DNA from: Meiothermus sp.
Lineage (GTDB): Bacteria > Deinococcota > Deinococci > Deinococcales > Thermaceae
Direction of reading: 5' to 3'
NCBI RefSeq assembly: GCF_026004075.1
Contig: NZ_BPIK01000001.1
Location: 1,838,041-1,902,040 of the forward strand
DNA: 64,000 nt
Part shown: piece by piece, positions 26,523-34,698 of the stretch
How positions within the stretch are numbered: the stretch's first letter is position 1
Layout: each line of letters opens with the position of its first letter
Notes under the pieces: model-generated
Told to the model about the DNA's origin: nothing
Databases searched by the model: none
Seen by the model: the letters and a program-made list of their open reading frames with translations, nothing else
Program-made: the position numbers and the translations under genes

Positions 26523-26542
26523 GCCATGACTTAAGTCATGGC
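26523..26542. promoter_or_regulatory. Perfect 20-bp palindrome, CRP/FNR-type site
   Basis: GCCATGACTTAAGTCATGGC is fully symmetric and contains TGA-N6-TCA, the spacing used by CRP/FNR-family regulators. Its centre is about 42 bases before the presumed leaderless start of the minus-strand operon, the usual class II activator position, and 52 bases before the plus-strand ATG. The regulator itself is not in the window. Confidence 0.65.
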
Positions 26543-26584
26543 GCAGGGGGGATTTCGGATGCATCCTGGCCTCGAGGTGAACCC

Positions 26585-26812
26585 ATGGCGCACACTCTAG
26601 ACGTTCGTACCTTGGCCCCCCGTGACCGGCACCCCCAGATCTTCGCCTTGTTCGATGGACTGAAGCCGGGGGAGGCCTTCGTGTTGGTAAACGATCACGA
26701 CCCGAAGCCGCTGTTTTATCAGTTCTCCGCCGAGCGAGCAAACCAATTTACCTGGAACTACCTCGAGGCCGGCCCCGAGGTCTGGCGGGTCGAGATCGGC
26801 AAACGAGGCTGA
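26585..26812 (+). CDS. Single-domain DUF2249 protein
   Basis: This 75-residue protein begins LDVRTLAPRDRHP and contains LVNDHDPKPLFYQF, the DUF2249 signature with a His-Asp that may bind metal or heme. Function is unknown; the family occurs near denitrification and nitric-oxide genes. GAGGTGA lies 5 bases before the ATG at 26585. It is first in the plus-strand operon, 2 bases before the next gene. Confidence 0.88.
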   Translation: MAHTLDVRTLAPRDRHPQIFALFDGLKPGEAFVLVNDHDPKPLFYQFSAERANQFTWNYLEAGPEVWRVEIGKRG

Positions 26813-26814
26813 AG

Positions 26815-27630
26815 ATGGTACACCCCGAGATGCGCGTGAGCGAGGTTTTGCAGCGCTACCCAGCCCTGCTCGATGAGCTGATTGCCGCCAGTCCGGCCTT
26901 CGCCAAGTTGAAAAACCCCTTGCTGCGGCGTACCATGCCCCGGCTGGTAAGCCTGGCGCAGGCCGCGCGAATGGGTGGCCTCGAGCCTCAGGAACTGGTT
27001 AGTCGGCTCAACCGGACCCTGGGTCTGGCGACAAACCAAACACCCCAGTCCAGCCTGGAAAGCGTGTCGGAAGCACAAAGTAAGCTGGGTACACCCAGTC
27101 CCACCTGGCTACAAGCCGCCATCGGCTTTCACCTGGATGTGCGGCCCATTCTGGAGGCTGGAGGGGAACCCTTCCAGGCCATTATGGAAGCAGCCAACGA
27201 AGTATTACCGGGGCAGCGGCTGGTGCTGGAGGCTCCTTTCGAGCCCCTACCGCTTTACCGAGTAATGTCCGGGAAAGGCTTCGAGGCCTGGTGTGAGCAG
27301 ATAGATGAACACTACCGGGTGCACTTTTACCGCACACCCCGCCGGCCCCAAACAACCCCGGCCCAAAGCCCAAGCAAGCCAGCCCAGTTCAGCCAAGACG
27401 ACTGGAACCGGCCTGATGCCGTGGTACAGATTGAGGCCCAGTGGGAACCGCCCCTGCCGATGCAGGCTGTGCTGGAAGCCCTATCTAAGCTCACACCCGG
27501 TCAGTGGCTGCTGGTGCACCACGTGCGCCGCCCGGTGCACCTGCTGGCCCGGCTCGAGCAAGAAGGTACGCCCTATGAATTGCGCGACCTTGGACCCAAC
27601 CGAGTGGATTTGCTCATTGAAAAGAGGTGA
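26815..27630 (+). CDS. DUF1858 plus two DUF2249 domains
   Basis: The 271-residue protein has an N-terminal DUF1858-like helical domain (about 5-68), a variable linker, then two DUF2249-type domains (about 100-170 and 200-271). The first has LDVRPILEAGGEPF, and the second ends PNRVDLLIEKR. The His-Asp of the single-domain neighbour is not kept (FEPLPLYRV and VRRPVHLLA instead). Function is unknown; it probably acts with the neighbouring DUF2249 protein. Confidence 0.85.
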   Translation: MVHPEMRVSEVLQRYPALLDELIAASPAFAKLKNPLLRRTMPRLVSLAQAARMGGLEPQELVSRLNRTLGLATNQTPQSSLESVSEAQSKLGTPSPTWLQAAIGFHLDVRPILEAGGEPFQAIMEAANEVLPGQRLVLEAPFEPLPLYRVMSGKGFEAWCEQIDEHYRVHFYRTPRRPQTTPAQSPSKPAQFSQDDWNRPDAVVQIEAQWEPPLPMQAVLEALSKLTPGQWLLVHHVRRPVHLLARLEQEGTPYELRDLGPNRVDLLIEKR

Positions 27631-27636
27631 GGGGAA

Positions 27637-27897
27637 GTGCCGCACATCATAGCTGAGCCCTGCATTGGGGTTAAAGACCGTAGCTGTCAGGAAGTTTGTC
27701 CAGTGGAGTGCATTTACGATGGGGGCGACCAGCTCTATATCCACCCCGATGAGTGTATCGACTGTGGAGCCTGTGTACCGGCCTGCCCCGTCTCAGCCAT
27801 CTTCCCTGAAGAAGACCTGCCCGAGCAGTGGCACAGCTACATCGAGAAAAACCGGCGGCTTTCGGCAGGGCCCAATCTACATTTTCGGGAGAGCTAG
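27637..27897 (+). CDS. Dicluster (Thermus 7Fe-type) ferredoxin
   Basis: This 86-residue ferredoxin has eight Cys: Cys9, 17, 21 and 25, then 40, 43, 46 and 50. The spacing is that of 7Fe ferredoxins with one 3Fe-4S and one 4Fe-4S cluster, and the sequence closely resembles the Thermus ferredoxin I remember, including CPVECIYDGGDQ. It carries low-potential electrons in the cytoplasm. The start is GTG, preceded by GGGGAA. Partners are unknown; placement in this operon suggests a role in the same module. Confidence 0.93.
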   Translation: MPHIIAEPCIGVKDRSCQEVCPVECIYDGGDQLYIHPDECIDCGACVPACPVSAIFPEEDLPEQWHSYIEKNRRLSAGPNLHFRES

Positions 27898-27899
27898 GC

Positions 27900-28100
27900 A
27901 TGGCGTACGTGATTACAGCAGCCTGTACAGGCCAAAAGGAACAACCCTGTATTCGAGTCTGTCCTGCCGATGCTTTCGTGGATAGGCCAGCCGACCCCCG
28001 TCCTGTTATCGACCCTGACCTATGCATCGAGTGTGGGCTGTGCGCAAGCGTCTGCCTGATAGGAGCCATCCTTCCCGGAGAAGACCTACCACAGGCCTAA
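27900..28100 (+). CDS. Second, shorter ferredoxin
   Basis: This 66-residue ferredoxin starts 2 bases after the first. It keeps Cys9, 17, 21, 42, 45, 48 and 52, but has Ala at position 25. That missing Cys corresponds to the free Cys24 of Azotobacter ferredoxin I, so both clusters could still form. It has a longer inter-motif loop and lacks the C-terminal tail of its neighbour. It is probably a diverged duplicate with a separate partner. Confidence 0.85.
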   Translation: MAYVITAACTGQKEQPCIRVCPADAFVDRPADPRPVIDPDLCIECGLCASVCLIGAILPGEDLPQA

Positions 28101-28190
28101 AATCCCAACACCGAGCGCTAGCGGGCAAACCTCAGACACTGGGTTGCTTAGACCAGATTCAGAAAATCCGTCGCCCAAGAGCATACGCCT

Positions 28191-28637
28191 ATGTCTTTTT
28201 ACGAGCATCTCTTTGTCCGGAGCAGTCTTTTTTATCTGCTCTATACAACCCTCACCGGAACGGCCTTCTATGTTTGGCCCGGCTTGATACCCTACTTCAA
28301 ACCCAGTCATGTGCACGCCGGACTGGTGGGGTTTTTTTTGTGCATGGTCATGGGAGTGGCTTTTTGGATGATGCCCAGGCCTGGCCAGATTCGTCAAGAT
28401 AGGCTGGAAGCGCTGGCTTTTTTTATCCTCAACGCCGGGCTGCTTCTGCGTCTGATTGTCGAACCCTGGCTTCTTTTCAGCGGAAACCGCGAGCTGCTTT
28501 GGCTGCTGGTTACTTCGGGCTTGCTGCAGACGACGGCTATCGCGGTGTTCGCCTATGCCATGAGTAAGCGGGTGCTAACCAAGGAAAAGCTCTTCGAGCT
28601 AGCCGAGCGGCGCAAGGCGAAGAATAACCAAGGGTAA
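28191..28637 (+). CDS. Small 4-TM protein, heme-oxidase-like helix motif
   Basis: This 148-residue protein has four membrane helices and a basic C-terminal tail. The segment SHVHAGLVGFFLCMVMGVAF followed by MMPRP resembles the His-rich helix and Pro-Arg motif of cbb3/NnrS-like proteins and of the 386-residue protein in the divergent operon. It lacks the second helix His. It may bind heme or be an accessory subunit. It ends the plus-strand operon, 90 bases after the second ferredoxin. Confidence 0.7.
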   Translation: MSFYEHLFVRSSLFYLLYTTLTGTAFYVWPGLIPYFKPSHVHAGLVGFFLCMVMGVAFWMMPRPGQIRQDRLEALAFFILNAGLLLRLIVEPWLLFSGNRELLWLLVTSGLLQTTAIAVFAYAMSKRVLTKEKLFELAERRKAKNNQG

Positions 28638-29100
28638 TTCGTCTAGAAAGTGCGTTCGCGGCAGCAAGCACAGCCCCTTTGAATAGAATTTGTGTCGGCA
28701 CCTTTCCACAAAAGTTTTCATCAGCAGGTATCCTCCCCGATATTTCCCTCAAGCACTCCAAGTTGTTCTGCGCCTCTAGCGCACCCGCAGAACGCTTGTG
28801 GCAGCTCCAGGTGAAGCTGCCAGGGGTGCTTCTCGGTGTTATCCGGTACAGGGGATGACATTACCCGTCGAAGTCAGTGCGTCCGGGAAACCGGTTATTT
28901 CAGGGAACGGCTGTAGGTTGTGCGGGGCCCGACTTGGCATTAGAACCAGGCTTGCTTTTGCTAATCACAGCTATTCTCGCTCTTATCTGCACCATATGCA
29001 CATCGAAAAAGCCCGGCTTCCGGCTAAGATGTTAGTGTTGAGGTGGCTCATGGCCCTAACTTCCCCTGCACGCATTCCGAAACCTTCTTTGCGAAAACAA
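28638..29100. other. 463-base non-coding stretch with two perfect hairpins
   Basis: No convincing gene is present. An open frame runs from 28798 into uppS, but its first 100 codons do not resemble UppS. Two hairpins stand out: TTCTGCG/CGCAGAA (28766-28772 and 28786-28792) and TGGCAGCT/AGCTGCCA (28799-28806 and 28815-28822). The stretch could hold a structured RNA or a long uppS leader. Confidence 0.4.
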
Positions 29101-29892
29101 ATGATCGAGTTATTCAGCACAGCCCTCAAGCCGCTGTACTGGTGGTATGAAAAGCGCATCGAAGCCGAGGTGCGGAGGGGACATACCCCCAAGCACTTGG
29201 GCTTAATTCTGGATGGCAACCGTCGTTTTGCGAGGGAGCTGGGTTTGGAAGGGCACCAAGGGCACGAATTCGGGGTACAGAAGGCCTATGAAGTCCTGGA
29301 GTGGTGCCTCGAGCTCAGGATTCCCACTGTGACCATCTGGGTTTTCTCTACTGACAATTTCAACCGCAGCCAGACCGAGGTAGAAACCCTCATGCAGCTC
29401 TTCGTGCAGGAAGCCAAGCGCATGGCCCAGGATCCGCGCATACATGCCAACGAGGTGCGGGTCAAGGTGATCGGGCGGCACGACCGCTTCCCCCCCAAGG
29501 TGTTGGAGGCCCTGGAAGAACTGGAGAAGGCCACCGAGCACCACAACGGCATGCTCTTGAACATTGCCATGGGCTACGGTGGACGGGAAGAAATTGTAGA
29601 TGCCGTCAAGAGCCTGTTGCTGGAAGCAGCCCAGACCGGCAAGTCGCCGGAAGAACTGGCCGCCGAGCTGGACATGAAGCACATCTCCGAGCGCCTCTAC
29701 ACCGCCGGCGTGCCCGACCCCGACTTCATCATCCGCACCTCGGGCGAGATACGGCTCTCGGGCTTTTTGCTCTGGCAGGCGGCCTACAGCGAGTACTACT
29801 TCTTCGATGCCTTCTGGCCCGCCTTCCGCAAAGTGGACTTTCTGCGGGCGGTGCGCGACTACCAGAAGCGGGAGCGTAGGTTTGGTAAGTAG
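29101..29892 (+). CDS. uppS: Isoprenyl (undecaprenyl) diphosphate synthase
   Basis: UppS condenses isopentenyl diphosphate into the long cis-prenyl carrier for cell-wall synthesis. The 263-residue product has the catalytic LILDGNRRFARELG, the TIWVFSTDNFNRS motif and RTSGEIRLSGFLLWQAAYSEYYF in two parts, all typical. I chose the ATG at 29101, giving MIELFSTALKPLYW. An open frame extends 101 codons upstream but lacks family similarity. No strong ribosome binding site is visible. Confidence 0.92.
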   Translation: MIELFSTALKPLYWWYEKRIEAEVRRGHTPKHLGLILDGNRRFARELGLEGHQGHEFGVQKAYEVLEWCLELRIPTVTIWVFSTDNFNRSQTEVETLMQLFVQEAKRMAQDPRIHANEVRVKVIGRHDRFPPKVLEALEELEKATEHHNGMLLNIAMGYGGREEIVDAVKSLLLEAAQTGKSPEELAAELDMKHISERLYTAGVPDPDFIIRTSGEIRLSGFLLWQAAYSEYYFFDAFWPAFRKVDFLRAVRDYQKRERRFGK

Positions 29893-29906
29893 CGCACTGG
29901 ATGGGG

Positions 29907-31112
29907 TCAAATCAGAAGCAAAACAAGCAAGGCCAGCACACCCCCCGGTATCAGGCCAAGGGCCACGTAAGCTCCCAATCCCTTAGCGCCAAACGACAGG
30001 GCGGTTTTGAACACGGTGTTGCTCAGCGCAGCAACCACGATGGCGATGGAGGCCACCGACGCCATTAGCTGCTCGTTGGCCGCCAGCCGGGCTAGCGAGA
30101 GCGTGATGGCGTCCACATCGGCCACCCCCGAAAAAGCGCTCACCACAAACACCCCGGCACTACCAAAGACCTCGAGGCCCGCCCTAGCCAGCAGCTTGAC
30201 CAGGGCATAGACGCCCGCGAAAAGCAGGGCGCTTTGGAGTTGTAAAGGATTCTGCACCGAGACCGGCTGGGCTTCGCTGGTGTCGCGCCGGGTCAGCCAG
30301 AAGGCCACCAGCAGCCCCCAAACCAACCATAGCAACATCGCAGGCCACAATCTTTGCAGCAAAACAGGTGCTATGGCAGCACTCCAAACCAGAATTCGTC
30401 CCAACATCATCTGCGAAGCCAGCACCGCCCCACTGGCCCAGAGCAGGTTTTTGCCGGGGTTGGCCCGGCTTTGGGTCACCATCGAGAGGGTGACGGCAGT
30501 GGAAGAAACCAATCCTCCCAGAATGGCCGCTGCCCACAAGCCCCTCGAGCCCAGCAAGCGCAAAGCCAGATAACCTACAAAGTTAACCCCCGCCACCAGC
30601 AAGACCACCTGCCAGATTTCCTGGGGGTTCCATACTCCATAGGGGCCATAGTTGGCGTCGGGCAGCAAGGGATAGACCACCCCCAGGAGCAGGGCCAGCA
30701 ACACCGCCGCTTCCACCTCGCTTCGCTCTATTCCACCCGCAAAGGCGTGCAGCTCGTCGTGGAAGGCCAGAAAGCCCAACAGCAAAGCCCCGGCAAACAG
30801 CGCGGGCAGCACAATCCCCAGGCCACACAGCACGCCCAGCACATACACCACCAGGGCGGCCACCTGGCTGGTAGCATCGCGGCTGTTTCGGAGCGAGTAC
30901 ACTGCCAGCCCGGCCACCGCAGCCAGCCCCACCACGGGCAACCACTGGTTTTGTCCGAGGGCGCCCACCCCGCCCAGCAGACCCAGCAGGGTGAAGGTGC
31001 GCACCCCTCCGATGGTCGAGCCCTGGCGCTCGACTTTGGCGCGCTCGCGCTCGAGGCCCACCGCAAAACCAATCAGGGTGGCGGCCAGCAAATGCCATAA
31101 AGCGTCTTGCAC
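29907..31112 (-). CDS. MgtC/SapB plus DUF4010 membrane protein
   Basis: This 401-residue protein has about twelve membrane helices. The N-terminal MgtC-like part (about 1-130) contains GFAVGLERERAK and GVRTFTLLGLLGG; the rest matches DUF4010. Bacterial MgtC proteins help survival at low magnesium; the role of this fusion is unknown. The GTG start lies within AAGGGGGTG, so the ribosome binding site nearly touches it. It lies 101 bases downstream of the sensor kinase gene and ends 14 bases from convergent uppS. Confidence 0.85.
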   Translation of the reverse strand: MQDALWHLLAATLIGFAVGLERERAKVERQGSTIGGVRTFTLLGLLGGVGALGQNQWLPVVGLAAVAGLAVYSLRNSRDATSQVAALVVYVLGVLCGLGIVLPALFAGALLLGFLAFHDELHAFAGGIERSEVEAAVLLALLLGVVYPLLPDANYGPYGVWNPQEIWQVVLLVAGVNFVGYLALRLLGSRGLWAAAILGGLVSSTAVTLSMVTQSRANPGKNLLWASGAVLASQMMLGRILVWSAAIAPVLLQRLWPAMLLWLVWGLLVAFWLTRRDTSEAQPVSVQNPLQLQSALLFAGVYALVKLLARAGLEVFGSAGVFVVSAFSGVADVDAITLSLARLAANEQLMASVASIAIVVAALSNTVFKTALSFGAKGLGAYVALGLIPGGVLALLVLLLI

Positions 31113-31213
31113 CCCCTTACGCTACTACGTTTGTAAGGGGACAAAGACCCTTTGGGTGTAATCAAGGACAAGGGTTCGAGCCGACCGAAGGGAGTAGGAG
31201 TGCGTGCTAGCCT

Positions 31214-32752
31214 TCACGAAGACGTACCGGGCGACTGGCTTTGCGGGTTTGGTAGCGCATGGCTTGGCTGCTCAGGCAGGTCTAGCTCGGCCCGCACGGT
31301 AGTGCCCGAGCCGGGGCTGCTTGTGATACCAAAGCGCCCTCCCAGACGCTCAATACGCTCGCGCATGGAAACCAGGCCCAGGTGGCCGGGGTACTCACGC
31401 TGGCTGTCGAAGCCGACCCCGTCGTCGCGAACCTCGAGCTCGACCCTGCCTTCTTGTTGTTGCAAGCGCAGGTGAACTTTGCGGGCTTGCGCGTGCTTGA
31501 CGATATTGTTGAGGGCTTCCTGGGCCACCCGGTACAGGGCTTCCTTGGCCTCCGGGGCCAGGGGTGGCTCGGCGCACAGGTGGGTCTCGACCAAGAAGCC
31601 GTGCCGGCTTCGCATAGCCGCCGCCTGCTTGGAGAGGGCCGCCACCAACCCTTGCTGCTGTAGCGAGTCCGGTCGCAGCTCGAAAATCAGGGCCCGCATC
31701 TCCGCCGTGGCCGCCTCGGCCAGCTTCAAGACGAAGTCCAGCGTCGCAGGAACCCGCTCGGGGTACTGGGCAAGCTGGGCTTTGGCGCTGCGCACGCCCA
31801 GGACGATACCGTAAATAGTCTGGGAAACCGAGTCGTGCAGGTCACGGGCCAGCTTTTGCCGCTCCTCGAGGGCCGCCCTGCCCTGGGCCTGGGCATACAG
31901 GCGGGCGTTGCGGATGGCGATGGCAGCCCGCTGCGCCAGCGAGGTAAAAACCCGCTGTTCCTCGGGGCCCAGGGTGTGGGGACGCAGGCTATTAATGCTA
32001 AAAACCCCAAACACCTGGCCCTCGAGGCGTATCGGAATATGCATGAAAGCCCGAATGCCCTCGGCGTCGGTGATGTGTCGGGCCACCCGCTCATCTTTGT
32101 GGGTGTCCTGTACCACCACCGTCTCCCCGCTGCGGGCGGCATGGGCAATCAGGCCATGCCCGGAATAGGCGTTCATGACCTGCACGAACTGGGAGGTAAA
32201 GCCCCGCTGGGCACGGGTAATCAGGTGCTGGCGGGTTTCGTCCCAGGTCAGGATGCAGCTCTTGTCGGCTCCCAGCAGATCCACGCACACATCGGCCAGG
32301 GCTTGCAACACCTGGTCGAGCTCGAGCGAGGCATAAAGCTTTTCGTCGGCCTGGTAGAGGGCCTCGAGGTGGCGCAGGGTCTGGCGGGCCTCGGTAAGGT
32401 CATGGGCAATCACAATTCCGTAAATCTGGCCATCAAGTTCAAGGCGCACGATCGAACCATGCACAGTACGCAGGCTCCCATCCTTACGCACCAGATCAAT
32501 CTCGAAAATATCGGGCTGGGCAGTACTGCTGGGCCGGATACGTTCTGCAAACCATTCGCGGTGGGAGGGCGCAATCCAATCCAGCTTGTCTTTGGTGTGC
32601 AGTTCCTCCAGCTCATAGCCCAGTAAATCTTGAGCCGCGCGGTTGGCATAAACCAGTTTGTGCTCGGAGGAGGCGATCAGGATGGCGTCGCGGGTCGCCT
32701 CTAAAAATCCGGCCAGGGTCTTGGCCTCGAGCCGGTGTAAAAAGTTACTCAA
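31214..32752 (-). CDS. NarL-system sensor kinase (PAS-GAF-HisKA_3)
   Basis: This cytoplasmic sensor kinase of about 512 residues has a PAS domain (about 10-125), a GAF domain (about 145-280) and a HisKA_3 dimerisation domain with LARDLHDSVSQ. The ATPase domain has EALNNIVKHA and DDGVGF. There is no membrane segment, so it senses an internal signal. The start is uncertain: TTG at 32752 would overlap the regulator stop by 8 bases; TTG at 32779 is possible. It is translationally coupled to the NarL-type regulator upstream. Confidence 0.9.
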   Translation of the reverse strand: MSNFLHRLEAKTLAGFLEATRDAILIASSEHKLVYANRAAQDLLGYELEELHTKDKLDWIAPSHREWFAERIRPSSTAQPDIFEIDLVRKDGSLRTVHGSIVRLELDGQIYGIVIAHDLTEARQTLRHLEALYQADEKLYASLELDQVLQALADVCVDLLGADKSCILTWDETRQHLITRAQRGFTSQFVQVMNAYSGHGLIAHAARSGETVVVQDTHKDERVARHITDAEGIRAFMHIPIRLEGQVFGVFSINSLRPHTLGPEEQRVFTSLAQRAAIAIRNARLYAQAQGRAALEERQKLARDLHDSVSQTIYGIVLGVRSAKAQLAQYPERVPATLDFVLKLAEAATAEMRALIFELRPDSLQQQGLVAALSKQAAAMRSRHGFLVETHLCAEPPLAPEAKEALYRVAQEALNNIVKHAQARKVHLRLQQQEGRVELEVRDDGVGFDSQREYPGHLGLVSMRERIERLGGRFGITSSPGSGTTVRAELDLPEQPSHALPNPQSQSPGTSS

Positions 32753-33386
32753 GCCCCACCAACCCCTCCCGGATGGCAAACAACGCGGCCTGGGTACGCG
32801 AGGATAACCCCAGCTTGGAAAGCAAGTTAGAAACGTGGGTCTTGACGGTTAGCTCGGACAGGTTGAGCTGCTTAGCGATGCGCTTATTGGAAAGCCCGTG
32901 CGCCACCAGCCGCAGGATCTCGGTCTCCCTGGGAGTCAGGGCCTCGCGCATCCCGGCGGTACGTACCTCCTGGGCCAGCCTTCGGGCTGCCTCGGGATGC
33001 AGCCGCACCTCCCCCCGGCTCGCTGCATAGATGGCCTCCACCAGTTCTTCGGGGTGGGTGTCCTTGAGCAGATAACCCGATGCACCCGCGTGTATGGCCT
33101 CGGCCACCAGTTGGTCTTCCAGGGCGCTGGTCAGGGCCACCACCTCTATCTCGGGATAACGGGCCTTGATCTCGCGGGTTGCCTGTACCCCGTCCAAAAC
33201 CGGCATCAGCAGGTCCATGAGCACCACATCGGGGTGCAGCTCGGCCACCTTCTGGATGGCTTCCTGGCCGTTCTGGGCCTCACCCACCACCACCAGCCCC
33301 CCATCGGTCGCCAGAAACATCCGCAACCCCTGGCGTACCACCGCATGGTCGTCAACCAGCAGAACCTTCAGGGCGGGGTCGCTCAT
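32745..33386 (-). CDS. NarL/FixJ-family response regulator
   Basis: The 213-residue product has a receiver domain with phospho-acceptor Asp58 in VVLMDLLMP, and a C-terminal LuxR-type helix-turn-helix (LTPRETEILRLVAHGLSNK). I chose the ATG at 33386 (MSDPALKVLLVDDH); a longer reading adds 14 unlikely residues. Its 3' end overlaps the sensor-kinase start, which identifies its partner. Targets are unknown. Confidence 0.93.
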   Translation of the reverse strand: MSDPALKVLLVDDHAVVRQGLRMFLATDGGLVVVGEAQNGQEAIQKVAELHPDVVLMDLLMPVLDGVQATREIKARYPEIEVVALTSALEDQLVAEAIHAGASGYLLKDTHPEELVEAIYAASRGEVRLHPEAARRLAQEVRTAGMREALTPRETEILRLVAHGLSNKRIAKQLNLSELTVKTHVSNLLSKLGLSSRTQAALFAIREGLVGLE

Positions 33387-33570
33387 GGCCCCAGGGTACA
33401 ACGAGGCAGTGAAGCTCACCAGGGGCACAGATTCTCCGCATCAGAAATAAGGGAAAATACCCCTGTACCCCGTTCCGATGGCGGGCTTACTTGCCCCAGC
33501 ACCCCAACCGACGGATAATGCGTATGAGGGCAGTTCCTGCGCATACCCCGCACAACGGTTTTGATGTACT

Positions 33571-33599
33571 GGATAAATAACTCCGCCCGTGGTGCGGAG
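33571..33599 (-). terminator. Terminator after the SMR exporter gene
   Basis: On the minus strand CTCCGC and GCGGAG pair across a 7-base loop (33581-33599), followed by TTATTTATCC. It lies about 40 bases after the exporter stop. Confidence 0.45.
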
Positions 33600-33640
33600 C
33601 GATTGTGGGCAACGCGATACGTCGGCTAGGTCTGGCGGCG

Positions 33641-33973
33641 CTACCCCTGGGCCCTCGAGGCCAGGTTCAACACCACCACCCCCACGATAATCAGCACGAT
33701 ACCCAGGGCAATGGTGCCGTTCATAGGCTCTTTGAGCACCCACCAGCCTAGCAGCGCAATCAGGGCCGTACCCAGCCCCGACCAGACTGCATAGGCGGTA
33801 TTGAGCGGGATGGTTTTGAGGGAGAGGCTCAGAAAATAAAATGCCAATCCATACCCCAGCACTACCACCAGCGAAGGCAGCAGCTTGCTGAAGCCCTGGG
33901 AAGCCTTGAGCGCGGTAGAACCCACCACCTCGGAGACAATCGCCAGCAGCAGTAAAGCCCAACCGTTCATCAT
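33641..33973 (-). CDS. Small multidrug resistance (SMR) family transporter
   Basis: This 110-residue protein has four membrane helices and the essential Glu in [10 protein letters not shown] near residue 15. [25 protein letters not shown], split over helices 2 and 3, matches the EmrE/SugE family. Such proteins export cationic drugs or guanidinium as antiparallel dimers. Helix 3 has the [10 protein letters not shown] motif of the family. The substrate cannot be fixed from sequence. It is monocistronic. Confidence 0.93.
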   Translation of the reverse strand: MMNGWALLLLAIVSEVVGSTALKASQGFSKLLPSLVVVLGYGLAFYFLSLSLKTIPLNTAYAVWSGLGTALIALLGWWVLKEPMNGTIALGIVLIIVGVVVLNLASRAQG

Positions 33974-34030
33974 TGCTCCAGATTACGTTATACCCAGTGC
34001 TTACATCCTCGTTTGAGTCGGGCTACTGTG

Positions 34031-34036
34031 TACAAT
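34031..34036 (+). promoter_or_regulatory. -10 box of the orphan regulator
   Basis: TACAAT lies 8 bases before the ATG at 34045, consistent with a leaderless or nearly leaderless transcript. Confidence 0.4.
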
Positions 34037-34044
34037 ACATACCA

Positions 34045-34698
34045 ATGATTCGCATCTTACTCGCCGACGACCATGCCCTCTTTCGCCAGGGACTCAAAAG
34101 TCTTCTGGAAGCGGAACCCGATTTTAAGGTCATGGGCGAGGCCAAGGACGGGCGCGAGGCCTTACGCCACGCCCTCGAGGCCCACCCCGACATCATCCTG
34201 ATGGACATCCAGATGCCCGGCCTCGATGGTGTGCAGGCCACCCAGGAAATCCTCAAGGAATGGCCCCAGGCCAAGGTGATTATGCTGACCATGTACCGCC
34301 AGGACGGCTACGTCTTCGAGGCGGTGAAAGCCGGGGCGCGGGGCTACATGCTCAAGGACGCCGACGCCAAGGAACTGCTGGACGCCATTCGGCGGGTGTA
34401 TCAGGGTGAGGTCTTGCTGGATGCCGAGATGGCCGAGCAGATCATCCAGGACTTCAAGGCCAAACAGGAAACCACCCCCAAAGCCCACGCCGAGCTTTCC
34501 GAGCGGGAGGTACAGATTTTGCGCCTGGTAGCCCAGGGCTACACCAACCTCGAGATCGCCTCGGAGCTGTCGCTTTCGGAAAAAACCGTGCGCAACCGGC
34601 TTTCGGACATCTTCCAGAAACTCCACCTCAACAACCGCACCCAGGCGGCCCTCTACGCTTTGCGCGAGGGGCTGGCAGAAAAGAGCGACGAGCAGTAA
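34045..34698 (+). CDS. Orphan NarL-family response regulator
   Basis: The 217-residue product has a receiver domain with Asp54 in [10 protein letters not shown] and the Lys in YMLKDAD, then a LuxR-type helix-turn-helix ([20 protein letters not shown]). I chose the ATG at 34045 ([10 protein letters not shown]). No kinase adjoins it; the NarL-type kinase at 31214-32752 is the nearest candidate. The M20 hydrolase ATG follows its stop with no gap, so they are cotranscribed. Confidence 0.92.
   Translation: MIRILLADDHALFRQGLKSLLEAEPDFKVMGEAKDGREALRHALEAHPDIILMDIQMPGLDGVQATQEILKEWPQAKVIMLTMYRQDGYVFEAVKAGARGYMLKDADAKELLDAIRRVYQGEVLLDAEMAEQIIQDFKAKQETTPKAHAELSEREVQILRLVAQGYTNLEIASELSLSEKTVRNRLSDIFQKLHLNNRTQAALYALREGLAEKSDEQ

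Noticed and set aside
27900-28100. Second ferredoxin as a broken gene because Cys25 is missing
   Set aside because: That Cys corresponds to the non-ligand Cys24 of Azotobacter ferredoxin I; all seven expected cluster ligands remain.
28798-29100. 101-codon N-terminal extension of uppS
   Set aside because: The extension has no similarity to UppS, different composition, and contains the hairpins; the ATG at 29101 gives the normal length.
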